Of a DNA stretch of 64,000 nt, positions 1 through 13,500 are shown one piece after another; the stretch's first letter is position 1; every line of letters begins with the position of its first letter. This DNA is from Prunella strophiata (taxonomy: Eukaryota; Chordata; Aves; Passeriformes; Prunellidae): contig JAZBQD010000028.1 of the NCBI GenBank assembly GCA_036583965.1, positions 1 through 64,000 of the forward strand, read 5' to 3'. The notes below the pieces were generated by a model that saw only the letters and a program-made list of their open reading frames with translations, did not search any database and had not been told where the DNA came from. The position numbers were made by a program, and so were the translations under genes.

Positions 1-190
1 GTGAAGCCGTTGGAACAAATTCAGAGGAGGCCACAAAGGTGACCAGAGGTCTGGAACAGCTCTCCTATGAAGGTAGGCTGAGAGAGTTGGGTCTCTTCAG
101 CCTGGAGAAGAGAAGGCACTGAGGAGAACTTACAGCACTCTTCAAGTATCTAAAGGGGGTCCAAAAGAAAACTAGAAAGGAACTTTTTCC
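1..190 (+). mobile_element. CR1 LINE 3' fragment
   Basis: The segment reads like the 3' part of an avian CR1 retrotransposon in sense orientation. It has the typical order: a gag-like run of AGGAGGCCACAAAGGTGA, then a GGCTGAGAGAGTTGG block, then TTCAGCCTGGAGAAGAGAAGG. The element runs off the left edge of the window and becomes unrecognisable near 190, so neither true end is present. The open frame on the opposite strand here is a by-product of the repeat. Confidence 0.85.
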
Positions 191-1292
191 CAAAGCATGT
201 CGTGGCAGAACAACATCTAGCAAATTACAGATCCGTCTACTTTCTATTGCTCTTGTAAGACTGATCATCTCAGCTAGCATTTACACCTCTAAAAGTTATG
301 GGCATTTGAGAGAAGATGCAGCCACAAAGCAAAGGCAGCTGTGGGAAAGCATGGAAATGAAGAAAATGAACTGGCCTCCATATGTATCTATTGCACAGCT
401 ATCTTCATGATGGCTCAATTTGTTCAGCGGAGAGCTTTTTTTGGTGTCAACTGACACTTTTTATGGCTTGTAACTTAGGGTTTCAGTGCTGTGCTAATCA
501 GATCTTGGTGCCATAAACACTTTGCAGAGTGTGACATATCTGACTTTGACTCAATAGAGTACTGTTCACCTTGACACTTCATCCACCTTACATAGATGTG
601 TCCTGATACTGCCTTCAATTTAGCAGGGGAATCTGCTAAATTACCAGGAAGTTGAAACAGGTGAAACTAATGTTATGCAAAGGCTACCAATAATATTTTT
701 ATGTTTTATGTAGGATGGTATCTTTTCAGAAATTTTTCAAAATGTCCTGGAACTAGCAATTCTATTCTCTTCAGCAGTTCAACAGGCTACATTAAGTTCT
801 TCTTTCCATTGTTCAACATCTATTTATTGAAGAAACATGTTGATCACTTTGTATCTACAAGGTTATTCTTTTCTAATCATCTATTGCGCAAATGGTAGTT
901 GGTTGTGTTGCATTGCAGCATCAATTGAGTGCATCAATAATCAGTGCGCAACTGGGAGACAAGCCTCCAGTCTTTAGGACTTTTGCTAGCTTTTATCATG
1001 TTTAATTTGTTTCATCATTCGTATTGTTTTCTTTATGACTTCTTAGAAGTTCAGAAACCATTCCTTGATACAAATTAACTGCTGAAAAAGTTAAATTTCC
1101 CTTCTTCTTAATGCTGCCTAAATCCCAGTTTCCAAACATACCCTCTATCAAGACACTGGACATCTCATTCATTTCACCTCTGTCTGCTGTTGTCCAGCCA
1201 CACATTTTATCCAATTAAGAACTCGAAAAACAACATTTAAAAGAGCTTTTCTCTGGACACGAGCATACCGATAAGATTTCTGTTTCTTTAGG
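191..1292. other. Intergenic, nothing recognised
   Basis: AT-rich sequence with no open frame of convincing length or composition, no LTR signals and no recognisable RNA gene. The short plus-strand frame at 701-898 has no similarity I recognise. Confidence 0.5.
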
Positions 1293-1485
<193 letters not shown>

Positions 1486-4069
1486 ACCTAGGCATTCTAT
1501 TTCATTTGCATGGCAACAAAGTCTTCTACCTGTGAAAAATATGACTATCAAAGTGTTAAATAGATTCAAACAATTAGGTTAGTCAGGTAGAAAAGAAGAA
1601 CAGGTTCTGAAAACAGCTTTTGATGAAAAGAATTTATATTCACCTTCTCTGATTCCCTTCTGAAACACATGGCATTTTCATTCTTCCTTCACACGGCGAT
1701 TTGTCTACTCCAGCAGAACCACGGAGGCACTCCTGTTCTGCAAGCTCTCCAAAGTTAGAGGCTCTGAAGACTTGCTAGGGACTTTGCTAATGTCTTCTAG
1801 CCACTAGAAAATTGAAATAATAATTACTTCTGTTATTTCTTATGCAGTTCACTCTGCATACAGGATGCAGGTTTTTGCATTTGTAGGAGGTTTGTATGGA
1901 TTTGAAAATTATCCTCATACCAGAGCCACAAGAACATTCTCATACCCTTTTTTAATTGTCTTCAGCAATTCTCACAAGAACCTAACTCATTAATGACTTG
2001 CAAGTAAGTTGAAGAAACACGGTAAATATAAGTCGTGGTAAAGTACAGAGAATTGCTTAGGGACTCTGAACCCTAATATTTTATATGAGTAGGAATGGAT
2101 GGACCGCATTTTTTTTTCCTTAGTTGACTACAGAAGCAATGGTACTTTGCAGGAGGGTGTTTGGATTCGAGATGACACTGGAAACTAGGAGCATGGCTAC
2201 ACAGAAGGTGCTACTTTTTGGACCAGAACATTCAACTACTTAAAGGCAGATAAGAGAATAGCTGACTAGTGACAGCTCTGACAGGAAGAGTCTGAGGATT
2301 ACCCCGTGGCAGCAATATTAACACATTTCAATTTAAAAAAAAAACATTAATTTCAGAGGAGCAAGCATCAGTAAAAATAAAAGGTCAAGTAAAGACATCC
2401 TAGTGCTTCTCTTATCAGAAGCATGTTCCTCCATATGAGAGTCTTTTGGTAAGGACAGTGCATTCATAAGGAAAGGTGGGCCAGTTAGAAAACCTGCAGA
2501 ACAATGCAAGACAAACTTACACAAGAGACACCATCAAATGCCAAATGAATAAATAACAATTTCAATCTTCCATGTAATGAATGACATTTGATTTGTTATT
2601 TTCACTTCAGCTGCTAGAAGCCTATTTTTTAGGACTGGATTTTATGAATTCAGCAGAGCTCTCTTTTTGAATGTCTTCATAGCCATACTAAACACTGAGG
2701 TGACAAAGAGAACAGCAGTGGGAGGAAACCTGGTCCATCTCCCCCTCCTTGCAGCTTTAGGCCAGTGAGTGACTAGAATTTGGTCACTTCATTTGAGAGA
2801 AATGGCTTGACCAAGAGAGAATATTATCCAGCTTTTAGCTTTCCTCTTGGAGCTCTTCCACTTTGTAGTAATAAATTCTTGACTCTGTTGGTGAGAAACA
2901 ATGGCATTACAGCCACGGATGTTAGAGTGCACTGATGGCAAATGAAATGTTCTTGTTCGGGTCCTTGCTTCAGTAAATATTCAGAATTCATCAGAAAGAA
3001 AGTTTAAAAAGACCAGTAATGGCCAATCAAATGACCTCCTTAGAATAGTCTGTATGCATAAGAGGCATCAAGCAGGTGCTTTCCTTTCTTAGAGGAATTC
3101 CCAGCCAGTACATTATTGTCTAGTTTGGAGGCAGTCATTTCTGAAATCATTTAAATTTTTATATTGCAAATGAATAGTCAAGACATTTTATTACTGGATA
3201 AGGTAAAAAATAGTCATCCGGGTCCTTTCAGAGGGGAAGGCTACCCGGATCTAAAGCTGCTTAGCTCCACGATAGGATGTTTGTCTTAAAAGGGAGCCCT
3301 ATTCTTTGTCCTTTTGGATTGCTTCCATACCCTTGCACTCACTCTTCAGGTGTCTGTTAATATGTCCTATTATCCCATGCAAATGGTTATGGGCATAGTC
3401 ACTGAATTTGTTGAGATGGATCCACAGGCCTCCAGGGTGTTAGCAAATGTCATTCCGCATACTGAGGGCTTCTGTGCGCAGGCAGCATCACGCAAGCCCT
3501 ACTAATGTCACCCTGTTGGTATAAACTGAGCTAGCTCAGCTGGCTGGCAGCTGGACCTTAAGGGACAAGACTGTGCGCTGATTTTGTATTACAAATGAGG
3601 CACAAAGGAGGAGGCTGGAGGATTTAGATATTTCTGCCTCCAGCTTAAGCAACACTAAACCTTGGTCTTTGTCTGAAAAACTAGGTCAATTAACCCATTT
3701 GGCATTCATATGCCAAAAGTGTGAGTAATACACTAAGAGCTGTCAAAAGAGTAACAATTGCAATCATTACTTCATCAAAATAATTTATTTGAAGTAGTCA
3801 GGAAGAAGGGCTAATCATGTAAATATCCTACCCTGAGAATCACTCTGTTGATTTACACAGGTTTCTTGTTCTAGTCCCATCTAATGCTTTGGACATGTGT
3901 GCTTGTGGTGACACAAATCCTTGCAAAGCCTACCAGATAAAACATATGTTCTCTTCAATCAGTAAAACATTTCTTTATGTTTGGATTTGCTAATTCCATT
4001 TAGACTCAATGTTCTTAAAGGTCTTTTCCAACCAAAGCGATTCCATAATTCTCTAAGTCGCACATCCTG
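1486..4069. other. Intergenic, nothing recognised
   Basis: Mixed AT-rich sequence. I see no gene, no LTR signature and no tandem repeat beyond short A and T runs. Short frames (for example 2333-2524 minus, 3314-3505 plus) lack recognisable domains and are best regarded as chance. Confidence 0.5.
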
Positions 4070-4600
4070 CTCGTCCTGGTTTACGGCAAATTTGGGAGAA
4101 AACCTCCAAAAGGGGTCCCCCCCAGAAAGCCCACTCACACGGCCCCTCCTCCCGGCCGCTTCTGGAAAAATTTCCTTGGAGACAAGTGGAAAAGCCTGCT
4201 TATTTCAAAGGCAAAGCACTCCCCAGCACAAGAAATGAACAATACCGATGACAAAACTCACTTGCCGCTCTGAAGAGATGACAAATTCAGAAAGTGTCTC
4301 CTGTAGGTGGTCGCTCTGTTATCAGTCCCTCCGTCACTGGGAAAGGCTCTGCCCACAGGAGGCCATGGCAGGTCACAGAGTGCAAGCTCTCGCTGCTCCC
4401 CGCATCCCGGTCCACAGCAGATTCAAACAGTTCTAAGAAAAAGGAAAGAAAAAGAACCAGTCCAGGGAAAACCTCTCTGCCTCAGCTAGCTAAAGTAACT
4501 AAAAAACAAAGGAGCATTCTATTCTGCTCCGTCCGTGGCCAGACAACACAGTCCAGCGCAGAATGTGGAGGAGTGTTGCTTTTAGAGGAGTGAGTGCAGT
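4070..4600. mobile_element. LTR-like interspersed repeat (tentative)
   Basis: The block begins near GTCCTGGTTTACGGC and is much more GC-rich than its neighbours. Its texture resembles a repeat I associate with songbird ERV LTR or untranslated regions: a run of C, a GGCAAAGCACTCCCCAGC stretch and a final GTGGAGGAGTGTTGC. Three overlapping plus-strand frames start at 4248, 4294 and 4307, none with a domain. No second copy is present in this window, so the call rests on general recognition only. Confidence 0.3.
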
Positions 4601-7514
4601 CTCTGATAACAAACTCCATGCTTTGTCTTCTCCCCGCCTTCACGGGCTCTCAGAACCACTCCAGAAGGCACAGAATATAATATGAGCATAAACAGAGCAG
4701 ACTACTGGCATACAAGCATCATAAAGTCACCCTAGGACACTGCTCTATTGAGATATGTCACCAGACTATGCTAAGACAAATTTTTGGAACTGCTAATTAA
4801 AATTCTACAATCACAGTGAAGCTGAGGAGGAAACACAGCTGACTACAGTTACCTTATGGCATGCCAATACTTCCTTTCAATCACAATGTGTTTGTTTTCA
4901 AGTCATCACAGGCATCATTCAACACCTTTTGGGCAGGAAGGAAGATAGTCTTCTTCCCACGATACTGATGGGTAAGCTGAAATGCAAAGCAGTTAATTCC
5001 AAGTGAAAAAGCAATCAAGCCAATAGTAAAACTCACCACAGTTTTGTTTACTCCCCTAAATCCTTACTGTCCCAAAATACAACAACTGCAGAAACCTTGC
5101 GGCTACTTAAATTTTTCCTATACCCACACCGTAGAGGAAGGGATAAATCATCCCAAACAATGGCAATCCACAACAAAGCATTCTTGATATCATGTTCAGG
5201 TTTTGCATAGCAGGCGCTTCACCTGAGAAAGTTATTCCATTGCAATAGTTTGGGGAGTATCTTAGAGGGCTGGCTGTTGTTTGGTTTTAAACCATCTTGA
5301 TGATTCAGGTATTCAGTAGCAATGAGGAAGTTTAAAATAAGATAGTGCTATGCATTGATTTTCAGAGATGACAGACATATTTCTACAACACAGAAGGCTG
5401 ACCTAACGCTTTACGACAGATTGGTGAAGTGGCATCCTGTTGCCCATAGGTTTTTCTATTTATTTTCTGTTGATTTTTAACTGCTTTCTTACCAGATTAA
5501 TGAGCTGAACTAGCTCAAAAAAGAATCAGATAAGTGCCAGAGCTTCCAAACAAAAAACAGATGCAAAATGGTGATTTTCAAGTGCATTTGAAAGCAGAAG
5601 TCTTTTGTACTTCTTATAGATACATAGATACATGGCATTCTCTAGAATGATATTGCTTCAACTTTGGTTTTTTGTTGTTTTTTTCTTTTTTCTTTTTTTT
5701 TTTTTTTTAATTAATTCAGGTTGTTATGCATTCTTTTTGGCCATTTTAGTAAACAGATTTTCTGATATATTCTTTCAAGCTGAAATTGGTTCTAGTAGAT
5801 AGAAGCACACTGCTAGGTAAAAGTAGACTATAAAAGATAACATTCAGAATGTATTTCCCTTGTCTTCCCATTAAAGCAAGTGAAGAAAGCAGACAGAAGA
5901 TCTTCAGATAACATGCTATGTGAATTGAAAAGGATCTGTCCTTATTTGAAGCCACTGAGAAACTCACACAATGAAATACAGTTCAGACAGATGAAAGGGT
6001 CACATATGATGTCAAATCTACACTTGTAATGTTTGAATGAAACAAGATTTCTTGAAGTACAATCATATAAAATAAAGGTGAATGTGCAGAAGCAATTGAA
6101 CTGGGCCTGGTTTAGAAACACAATGTTTTCTAATTCAACTGAGGAGTCAGGAAGGCAACCTTGAAATCAAAAGGATTTAGAAACATACAAATACCAAGAC
6201 TGGCCACTCATTAGCTTTAACAGTCTCTTTAAGATAAGATTTCTTTTTAACTTCTGCTTGTAGTGGGTCTGAAGCCATTAGGAATGCTGCAATATTAAAA
6301 AAAAAAAAAAAAAAACAAAAACAAAAAAAAAAAAAAAACCAACAGAAACAACACCCAAAACAACTTTTTCAAAAAGCTTTGTGAAACCAGATAAAAGATG
6401 ATGTTTTTTAGGGGTTAAGTAGTCTTTTAAAAGTTGTCTGATAAAAATACTCGAATGACTGTGTGTGGAATGCATTACAAAACTGTAATGAAGTATGTAA
6501 GGGGAAAGAGCCAGTAATAAAAATGATATGCTGGGTTCATCTGTTGAAAGCATTCCAGAATGGTTGAAATTATGATTCACATGTTGTGGGAGGAAAAATT
6601 AAAAAAAAAAAAAAAAAGAAGAAACCATAAGGAAACAAATATCTTGAACATATTTTCCCATTCCAAGATGGTCTAATGGTTTAATTTCATTTTGTTACTA
6701 AGACTGTTTAATATCTTATTAAGTGTTTTACAATAGAGAGTGAGAGTGTTCACACTAACCATACCATTCTGATGGATCTCTTTTGTTGTATACGGCAGCA
6801 GATATGGTTTAGCACTCCACAATTCAGTCCCCGAAATGGAATGAGTGTGACAGATTTAACCTAACTGCCCAGTCCAGCAGAAACCTTCATCATCTTTGAA
6901 AATGCTTTGCTAGATCTCGTCATCTGGACGTGTCTCCCTATCTCCACTCTGAGCTCGTTGATCTTTCATCTCCAGGATGAGATCCAATGTAGCCTAGCTA
7001 GGATATGGCCTTTCAAAACCACATCTTTTATCTTTTGTATTCTTACAAGCACATTTCTACTGCAGGGAACCGTTTGGAAGATCCTAGTTGTTTTGTTTCT
7101 CAGATATGTTGCTGCATCAAATAGCTCTTGTAATTTTTTTTCCCTGCTAAAATATAGGGTCTGTGCTTCAATTCTTGTGATGCTAACTCATTATCATCTA
7201 TTCTGTAGTCTTACAGAGAAGGCAGCAAAGTTTTCTCTTCTTCTGAGGACATTTTACTATTTTCGATGAGAAATGTTGAAGGTCTGAATTTAGTTGCAAA
7301 GGTCACTGATTCAGGGATTACAAAATTGTTAAGTCTAGTAACAGTAGGAAAAGGGTGCTGCTGCTGTGTGTATAAATGTCATGTCAGCTGCTGTTGGGAT
7401 AAAAAGCACGAGCATAAGCAAAGATATCTGCATGGGTATCAAAGAAACCAAGAAGATGACATTTGTTGTAATTTCTGCACTAAGGAACAAGAAGAAATAT
7501 GATGAAGTGCTAAT
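4601..7514. other. Intergenic with A/T homopolymers
   Basis: AT-rich DNA with a poly(T) tract (about 5693-5709) and A-rich tracts (about 6297-6338 and 6599-6617). The plus-strand frame at 6907-7269 (120 aa, hydrophobic) has no recognisable domain or coding-like composition. Confidence 0.5.
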
Positions 7515-7705
7515 TTCAGTGGCTAAGACAGTATCATCCTTGGGCCAGTTCTCTTCAACGTCTTTTTAACAACCTGGACACGGGACTTGAAGGAATATGA
7601 AGTAAATTTGCCAAAGACACTAAATTGGGAGGAACTGGGAACTAACTGCCTTGAGGACAGAGAGGTCCTGCCGAGAGATCTTGACAAATAAGAGAGACGG
7701 GCAAT
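7515..7705 (+). mobile_element. CR1 LINE, left half of interrupted copy
   Basis: The sequence follows the 3' end of CR1 ORF2: a block reading CAACCTGGACACGGGACTTG, then TTTGCCAAAGACACTAAATT, then a segment ending in GGCAAT. The copy is cut at 7705 by a solo LTR and resumes at 8274 in the same CR1 register (GGCAATCACCAACC), so both halves were once one insertion. Confidence 0.85.
7700..7705. repeat. Target-site duplication GGCAAT (left)
   Basis: GGCAAT precedes the LTR at 7706 and the same six bases follow it at 8274-8279. The duplicated bases are CR1 sequence. Confidence 0.75.
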
Positions 7706-8273
7706 TATCACCGGCCAAGGGTTTTTGTACAAATCACAAAGGGGACAGGACTGCTGCGGAACACATCTCAAACAGTTTTATTTTCCAGCATCAGTCTCAT
7801 TACATGGTTATGACAATGAGAAGATGCCAGCAGCTCACGTCGCCGGCAGCAGACAAAGAACTTAATGTTACAACTTACTTTCAAAGTTTTTTGACCAATC
7901 ACACAGACCAAAAGCATATTGACAGTAGTTCTATCCAACCACTATAAGCACACATACCTTTGGTTAAAACAATGCTTGCTTATTTCAAATACAATACCTG
8001 CTTGTAAGCATTAAGACACAATTCACAAAGCTGCATTATTAAGCTTGGAACTTCCTAATATCTTGCTAGATATACTTTTCTGTAGCTTAGGGGTTGTTCT
8101 AGACAAGCGTTAATACACAGACCATTGTTCTATTTGTCCTTACTTTTCTACTTTTATAATTTTTCTGCTGACAAATCTTATGACTACTGCTTAGCTCTAA
8201 TCGTAGTTCTGCTGTCTCTGAGGCCTGCCTTTTGCAGCTTTCCCAAAACCCGCGAATTTGAAGGATTCCCACA
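7706..8273 (-). mobile_element. Solo LTR, family X copy 1
   Basis: A 568-bp unit closely matching 24681-25252. On the minus strand it opens TGTGGGA and carries AATAAA (7777-7782 complement), which fits an LTR read on the minus strand. Its 3' edge reads GGTGATA rather than the usual CA. The two copies agree over the whole unit and diverge sharply outside it, and each has its own short target duplication (GGCAAT here, TTACC at copy 2), so both were separate insertions. No internal retroviral sequence is attached. Confidence 0.75.
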
Positions 8274-8927
8274 GGCAATCACCAACCAGATGAAGTTGCA
8301 CAAGGGCAAGGGCTGGATTCAGCACCTGGGACAGGGCAATCCTGCTGTGTGCATAGACTAGGGAGCAATAGGCTGGAGAGAAGCACTGCAGGAAAGGGAC
8401 CCAGGCTCCTGGCCAATGGCAAGCTGAAAGTGAGTCAGCAATGCCCTGGCAGCCAAGCGGGCCAAGCCTGTCCTGGCGTGCATCAGGCACAGCATCGCCA
8501 GCTGGGCAAGGGAGGGGATTGTCCTGCTCTGCTCTGCTCTACTCTGCTCTGCTCTGCGGCAGCCTCACCTTGAGTGCTTGGGGTCAGTTTCAGGTGCCAC
8601 AATGAAAAAAGACATGAAGATATTAGAAAGTATTCAAATGAGGTCTACAAGGACAGGACTCGAGGAAATGGCATGCAGCTGAGTCAGGGGAGGTTTAGGT
8701 CAGACATCAGGAAAAAATTTTTTAACCAGAGGATGGCTGGGCACTGGAAGAGTCTCTCCAGAGAGTGATCACAGCATCATCACGCCTGTCTGAGTTCAAG
8801 AAGCTTTTGGACATTGCTCTCAGGCATATGGTGTGATTCTGGAGGATGGTCCCATGCAGGGCCAGGAGTTGGACTTGATGATCCTGATGGGCCCCTTCAA
8901 ATTCAGCTGATTCTATGACTCTATGGT
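8274..8927 (+). mobile_element. CR1 LINE 3' end, right half
   Basis: The copy runs from GGCAATCACCAACC through the CR1 blocks GGCATGCAGCTGAGTCAGG, AACCAGAGGATGGCTGGGCA and GGGCCAGGAGTTGGACTTGA to the terminal ATTCTATGACTCTATGG. There is an internal deletion near 8655. A TGCTC/TCTGC pentamer run at 8523-8558 belongs to the element. The frames at 8197-8768 on both strands are shadows of this repeat. Confidence 0.9.
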
Positions 8928-9479
8928 TCTGTCCTGGCCACTCAAGGTCTATTGCTTGGTCTCACCAGATTTTGATCTGCTCTTGGTCAGAATTTGTCAC
9001 TAGTGATATTCTGTAGCATATACTGGGTAATGATATTGATCACAAAGTGCCTTTTCTCAATTTTCTCAAAAAATGTGAACACAAACCCTATCATCCTAAA
9101 AAAAATCTTTTCCTTGAAACAACACTGTCTTATGTCCAGTATTCTTTCCAGATCTTAAGGAGAAAGGAGGCAAAATGAGGGGACATATTCCAATGAAGCA
9201 TTGTCAATTTCCCCCTTCTTTAGCAGTATATTTGTACTTCCACTATTCTTTTTTTTTTATAAAATCATGGTTTTGTATAGCATGTCATTTTCTAGCAAGA
9301 GGCATTTTGCAACAGAGCCAATCAGTCTTGTAAAAAGCACAAAACATATGAATAGGCCATGACAAGTGAGGAAAGAAAAAAAAAAAGGATGAGAAGCAGC
9401 TCTGGGATACTAGGTGAGACAAGAAGGAGGAGGAGGTGCTCCAGTTGACAGAGCAGAGAATCCCCCACAGTCCACATCA
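8928..9479. other. Intergenic, nothing recognised
   Basis: AT-rich sequence with short A and T runs (9248-9256, 9377-9387). No gene or repeat recognised. Confidence 0.45.
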
Positions 9480-9665
9480 GAGTGAAGCAGTTTGTCTCCC
9501 AGCAGTCCCTGGAGAACCGTGGAGGAACACATAGCAGCCCATGGAGGGATCCATGCCACAGCAGGTGGATGTGCCTTGAAGGAAGCTGCAGCTTGTGGAG
9601 GGAGGACCAGAAAGGCATCCTTGACCTCTTCTTTAGTGGAAGAGAATAAAATGGACTCTCGTGCC
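9480..9665 (+). repeat. Possible avian interspersed repeat
   Basis: The phrases CAGCCCATGGAGGGATCCAT and GAAGGAAGCTGCAGCTTGTG recall a degenerate avian repeat built from 'cagcccgtggagggacccat' style units. The plus-strand frame 9492-9956 (154 aa) crosses it and shows no domain, so I do not call a gene. Confidence 0.25.
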
Positions 9666-10049
9666 AAACAGCAAAGAGACTTGTCTCATCTGTTTCCCCT
9701 GCCCTGGAGTTGTGGCCTCCCTGGACACGATCTCGTCACTGCAAGCAGTGAGGACAAGCCGATCAGCATCCCTGTGAGTCACCCGCAGACTGAGCTACAC
9801 GCAGCTAGTCTGCCTTCAAAAAGGACTCTTACCAACTCTACTGACACGTCTGCTGCACTTATGGATGGTAAAGCCCGAGTGGCTATTTATGGACGGTTAT
9901 GGACGATTTGCATGCAGAGTGTCGGTGCCCTAAATCAGTGGTCCTCCCTCCTGTGAACCCCCACGTTTTTCAGTTTCTGTGAAGCTGCCTGTATCTTTCT
10001 TTATCCTTTATTCCTAAGAGCGCAGCAAGGAGTGAAAACTGCCAGGATG

Positions 10050-10560
10050 GCTTGGAGTTGCTACTGTCTCCTCCGTCACTTTCTGCCCATCTGCCCCACC
10101 CCCCACCCCCTCCCCCCCCCCTCCTTTCCCTGCAGGAGGACAAGGTCGGAAGCTGTCCAGAGTTGACGTGGGAGTGCTACCATCCTCTCGCCGCCCTGTG
10201 TCCTCTTTCACCACCGTCTCTTCCCGTATGCCCCATTCCCTGCCTGGGAAGGCACTGGCCACGCCGTTCCGGGCGCTCCTTCTCCAAATGATGCGACCAC
10301 GCGGTTTTGAGATCTCCTCCTTCCCGCGGAATCCTTCTTTCCCGGGCCCCTGCCTGCCCTTCGCTCTCCCCTACCTTGCCCCTTCCTGCCGCGCGGCTGC
10401 AGCTGGCTCCGCCGCCGGCCCACAGGGCTGTCTGAGGCGAGGCAGGGCCGATGAGCCGTGAGAGAGGGCCGGGCCCTGCTGTGCCTGCAGGAGACGTGAG
10501 GCGGAGGCGGCGTGGCGGAGCGGAGCAGCCTTGGAAAGGGCAGAGCCCTGCCATGTGCTG
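10050..10560. promoter_or_regulatory. CpG island 1
   Basis: GC-rich block in AT-rich surroundings with many CpG dinucleotides, notably 10245-10300 and 10390-10520 (CCGCGCGGCTGC, CCGCCGCCGG, GGCGGAGGCGGCGTGGCGG). Such islands usually mark promoters in birds. There is no TATA box. Frames on both strands (10168-10461 plus, 10177-10653 minus) are long because GC-rich DNA has few stops; neither shows a domain. No exon could be identified, so whether it is an active promoter is inference. Confidence 0.55.
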
Positions 10561-13500
10561 CAAGCTGTCCCACTGCTTCACAGTCATCATCATCATCAAA
10601 ATCCAACAGAGGTGTTTACCTACAACACCAGTACTAAAGCCGAGATCAAACACTAAGGACTATGCCCCTGCTGAGAAGATCAAAAGCCAAAAGAGGATGA
10701 GCTATTAACCCACCAAGTAAAAATGTATTTCATTGAATTCAGTATCATTTCTGTTACTTTATCCTCTGTAATTAAGTTTCAAATGCTTTTTTATCACTGT
10801 TAATTCAGCTTAATAATGTTCATTTTAGTTTTGTAAACCATTAAGTCATATTCCCGAGAATCCCCTTGTTTTAACCAATTTAGAAGGGAGGAATGTGTGA
10901 AGCCTTTCCATTCTGAGGAGGCTGTAATCTGATCCTAAGACTCCTGCCATGGCACACCTGATAAAACCCCGCGGCGCCGGGTCTGTGTGCTCTCTGCTTT
11001 CTGCTCTCTGCTGGCTCTCTGGGCTTTGCTCAGGCTGCCGGGCCTCCACTTCCTGCCCCTCTCACTTCCCCCCTGGCACGGGGTGGGGGCATATGGGGGG
11101 CATATGAATGATGATCTCAATTTTTACACCCTCTAAAAATACATCTTGAAAGTTACTCATTTGGATAGCACAAATATTTCCTAAAGAAGGAAACTGATTG
11201 ATGCAGATGAAAATAGAATATTCTAAATATTCATCATCTAGTCCAAAGGATTGCCCTTACACAGTAAGCTTGATGGAAATTTCTATTCTCACACAAACAC
11301 AGAAGAATTTTTCAACTGACTAGAAAATCTTTCAAAGAAAATTAACCTTTGAAAAAAAAGAGAAATAAAGATAAGGAAAGTATACGCAGTCACACTTACT
11401 GGATGTTGGTTCCTAAATAATGGATCTGTTTTTTGGGTGAGTACACTTCCCTTTCCACACACAGATGCACCTCTTCCTCCTGCAAACAGATGTGTGATTT
11501 TAGGTCTCAAAGAAGGGACTATCTTTTTTCTGTTCAATAGGTTTTGCTTCTCAAAGTCAAGGGGTATTCTTCCTGGATCTATTACCTGGATTTATTAACT
11601 TGAAGGTAATACAAATAATTAAGTATTTGGTAAAAACTCTCCTAACTACATCTTCATGTGAGCCATTTAGTCTAACTTAGGTTACTTACATACAATTTTA
11701 TTTTCCAAGTATTACGGGAACTAAAGAATAATTGCGTCGATGACAGGTCCTATTTTGCAGGAAGACATCCATGGCGTGTTGAGCATGCACCTACGGCATG
11801 CCTTTTTTATTAAAGGATTTTTTCCAAGAAATCTCTCTACATTTAATTTTTCCAGTTATTGAACTCTGGATTCGTTCAAATATGAAAAAAACCCAACACC
11901 TTGCTTTCCAAATATCAGCTACCACAATCATATTGAGCTTGTCTAGATAATACCCATCAGTGTAGGTAAATTGAAACAGATTTTCTTTTATCAGAGTCTA
12001 TATTTTTACAACTATCATTCTATACAAACATAGTTAAATTTAATATTGTAATAATTGTTTCCAGAGATTTTGACTTCGAATAAGATAAGAAATCTATGAT
12101 GGAAATTTGCCTAAGCCCATTTGCTTTACAAGAGGTGTGTGCGAAGTGGAATGTAGGCAGCAAGGTGGTGAGAAACCCGTCCCAAAATTACCAACTGAAT
12201 ACTTTACCATGACTTGATTTGATGAACTGAGAAAATTCTGAAGTGTTATCAGTTAAAACATGGCTTGATCCAACAGATTTCAAGAAGAAAAGAACCTGAT
12301 TGTTTGTTCATTTGTTGACTTTCTGGAGGTTGGTCTTGGAAACATAATCACTACAAATACAGTGAAGTAAATATCTACTGCTTCCTCAGACCCGTCCAAA
12401 TGTCCAATGGAGGCTTTGTTTGTAAGAGGTATGGAATAGATGCGCACTTGATTAAATGACAGGCACATACTTTTGAATGGACAAGTCCTAAATTTACCCT
12501 CTTGAAAAGCAGGAAGTCAATAATCATAGAAATTCTATGAGCTAGAAATGAAATTGCAAGCTGGTTTTAAGTAAAAGGTAACAGTGCAAATATGTCATGT
12601 GTGTTTTTTCAAGACCACATTGCAGTGCTTCTGCCAAATAGAAATACTATCAGAAAGGCTGGAAAAAAAATACCTTTCATTGCATTTAGTTGAACTGCAG
12701 CAGTTTTCACAGGAAGCACCTAAATAGCCAGCAGTGTATCAAAGTTCCTATCAAGCTTTGTGGATTAGTACTTGCAAGTTTCTAAAATGTATGAACCATA
12801 GTATCATTGAAAGTAAATTGATGTAAAAAAATATGTTGAGCATATATGGTACCCCATCCATAATTTCTAGCTTGTAAAATAAGAAAATAGCCATTCTTAT
12901 CAATATGCAAATACAGCATATGCAACATCTATGCAAAGCGTGCACTATAAATTCAGGTCAAAATTACAATTTATTAAAAGGCTGATAACTGAAGAGAACA
13001 GAGCAGAGGCTGGGCTGCTGCACAGCACTACAATTCTTTGTCCTCATCTGGCAGAAATCTATTGAGCTGGAAGATCATTTTAACCTTAATTCAAGTTGCA
13101 ACTAAGAGCACACGTATTGAAATCACCTTCTCCTGATCTTTCTATTTCTTCAATTTTCTTTTAGTTTCTTTTCTTTTATTTCTCCATAATGAGTTATTTT
13201 TACCCTTTTCAAACTAGACTTTCAGTGGGAAAATTTAGTTCCTTAATCTTGGGTATTTAGACTCAGTGAAAATCCACTTTTCAAAAGTCAGTTGTTAGGA
13301 ATTCATTGTGAGGATTGCTTCTTCAGCAATACATTTTAAAAGTTATTGCCAAAACATACCATGAAATTTGGAGTGTAGGAAAAGTCTATGAAACAAATTA
13401 AACAAATGAAAAGCAACTGACCTGATTTGTACCATGGTGTACAGACACACGGGTATATATACACATCAATAAATATGAGTATTTTATTCCTCTGGTAACC

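Noticed and set aside
9492..9956. 154-residue plus-strand frame as a gene
   Set aside because: It begins inside a likely interspersed repeat and has no domain.
10177..10653. 158- and 132-residue minus frames in CpG island 1
   Set aside because: GC-rich composition lowers stop frequency; Arg/Gly/Pro-rich products without domains.
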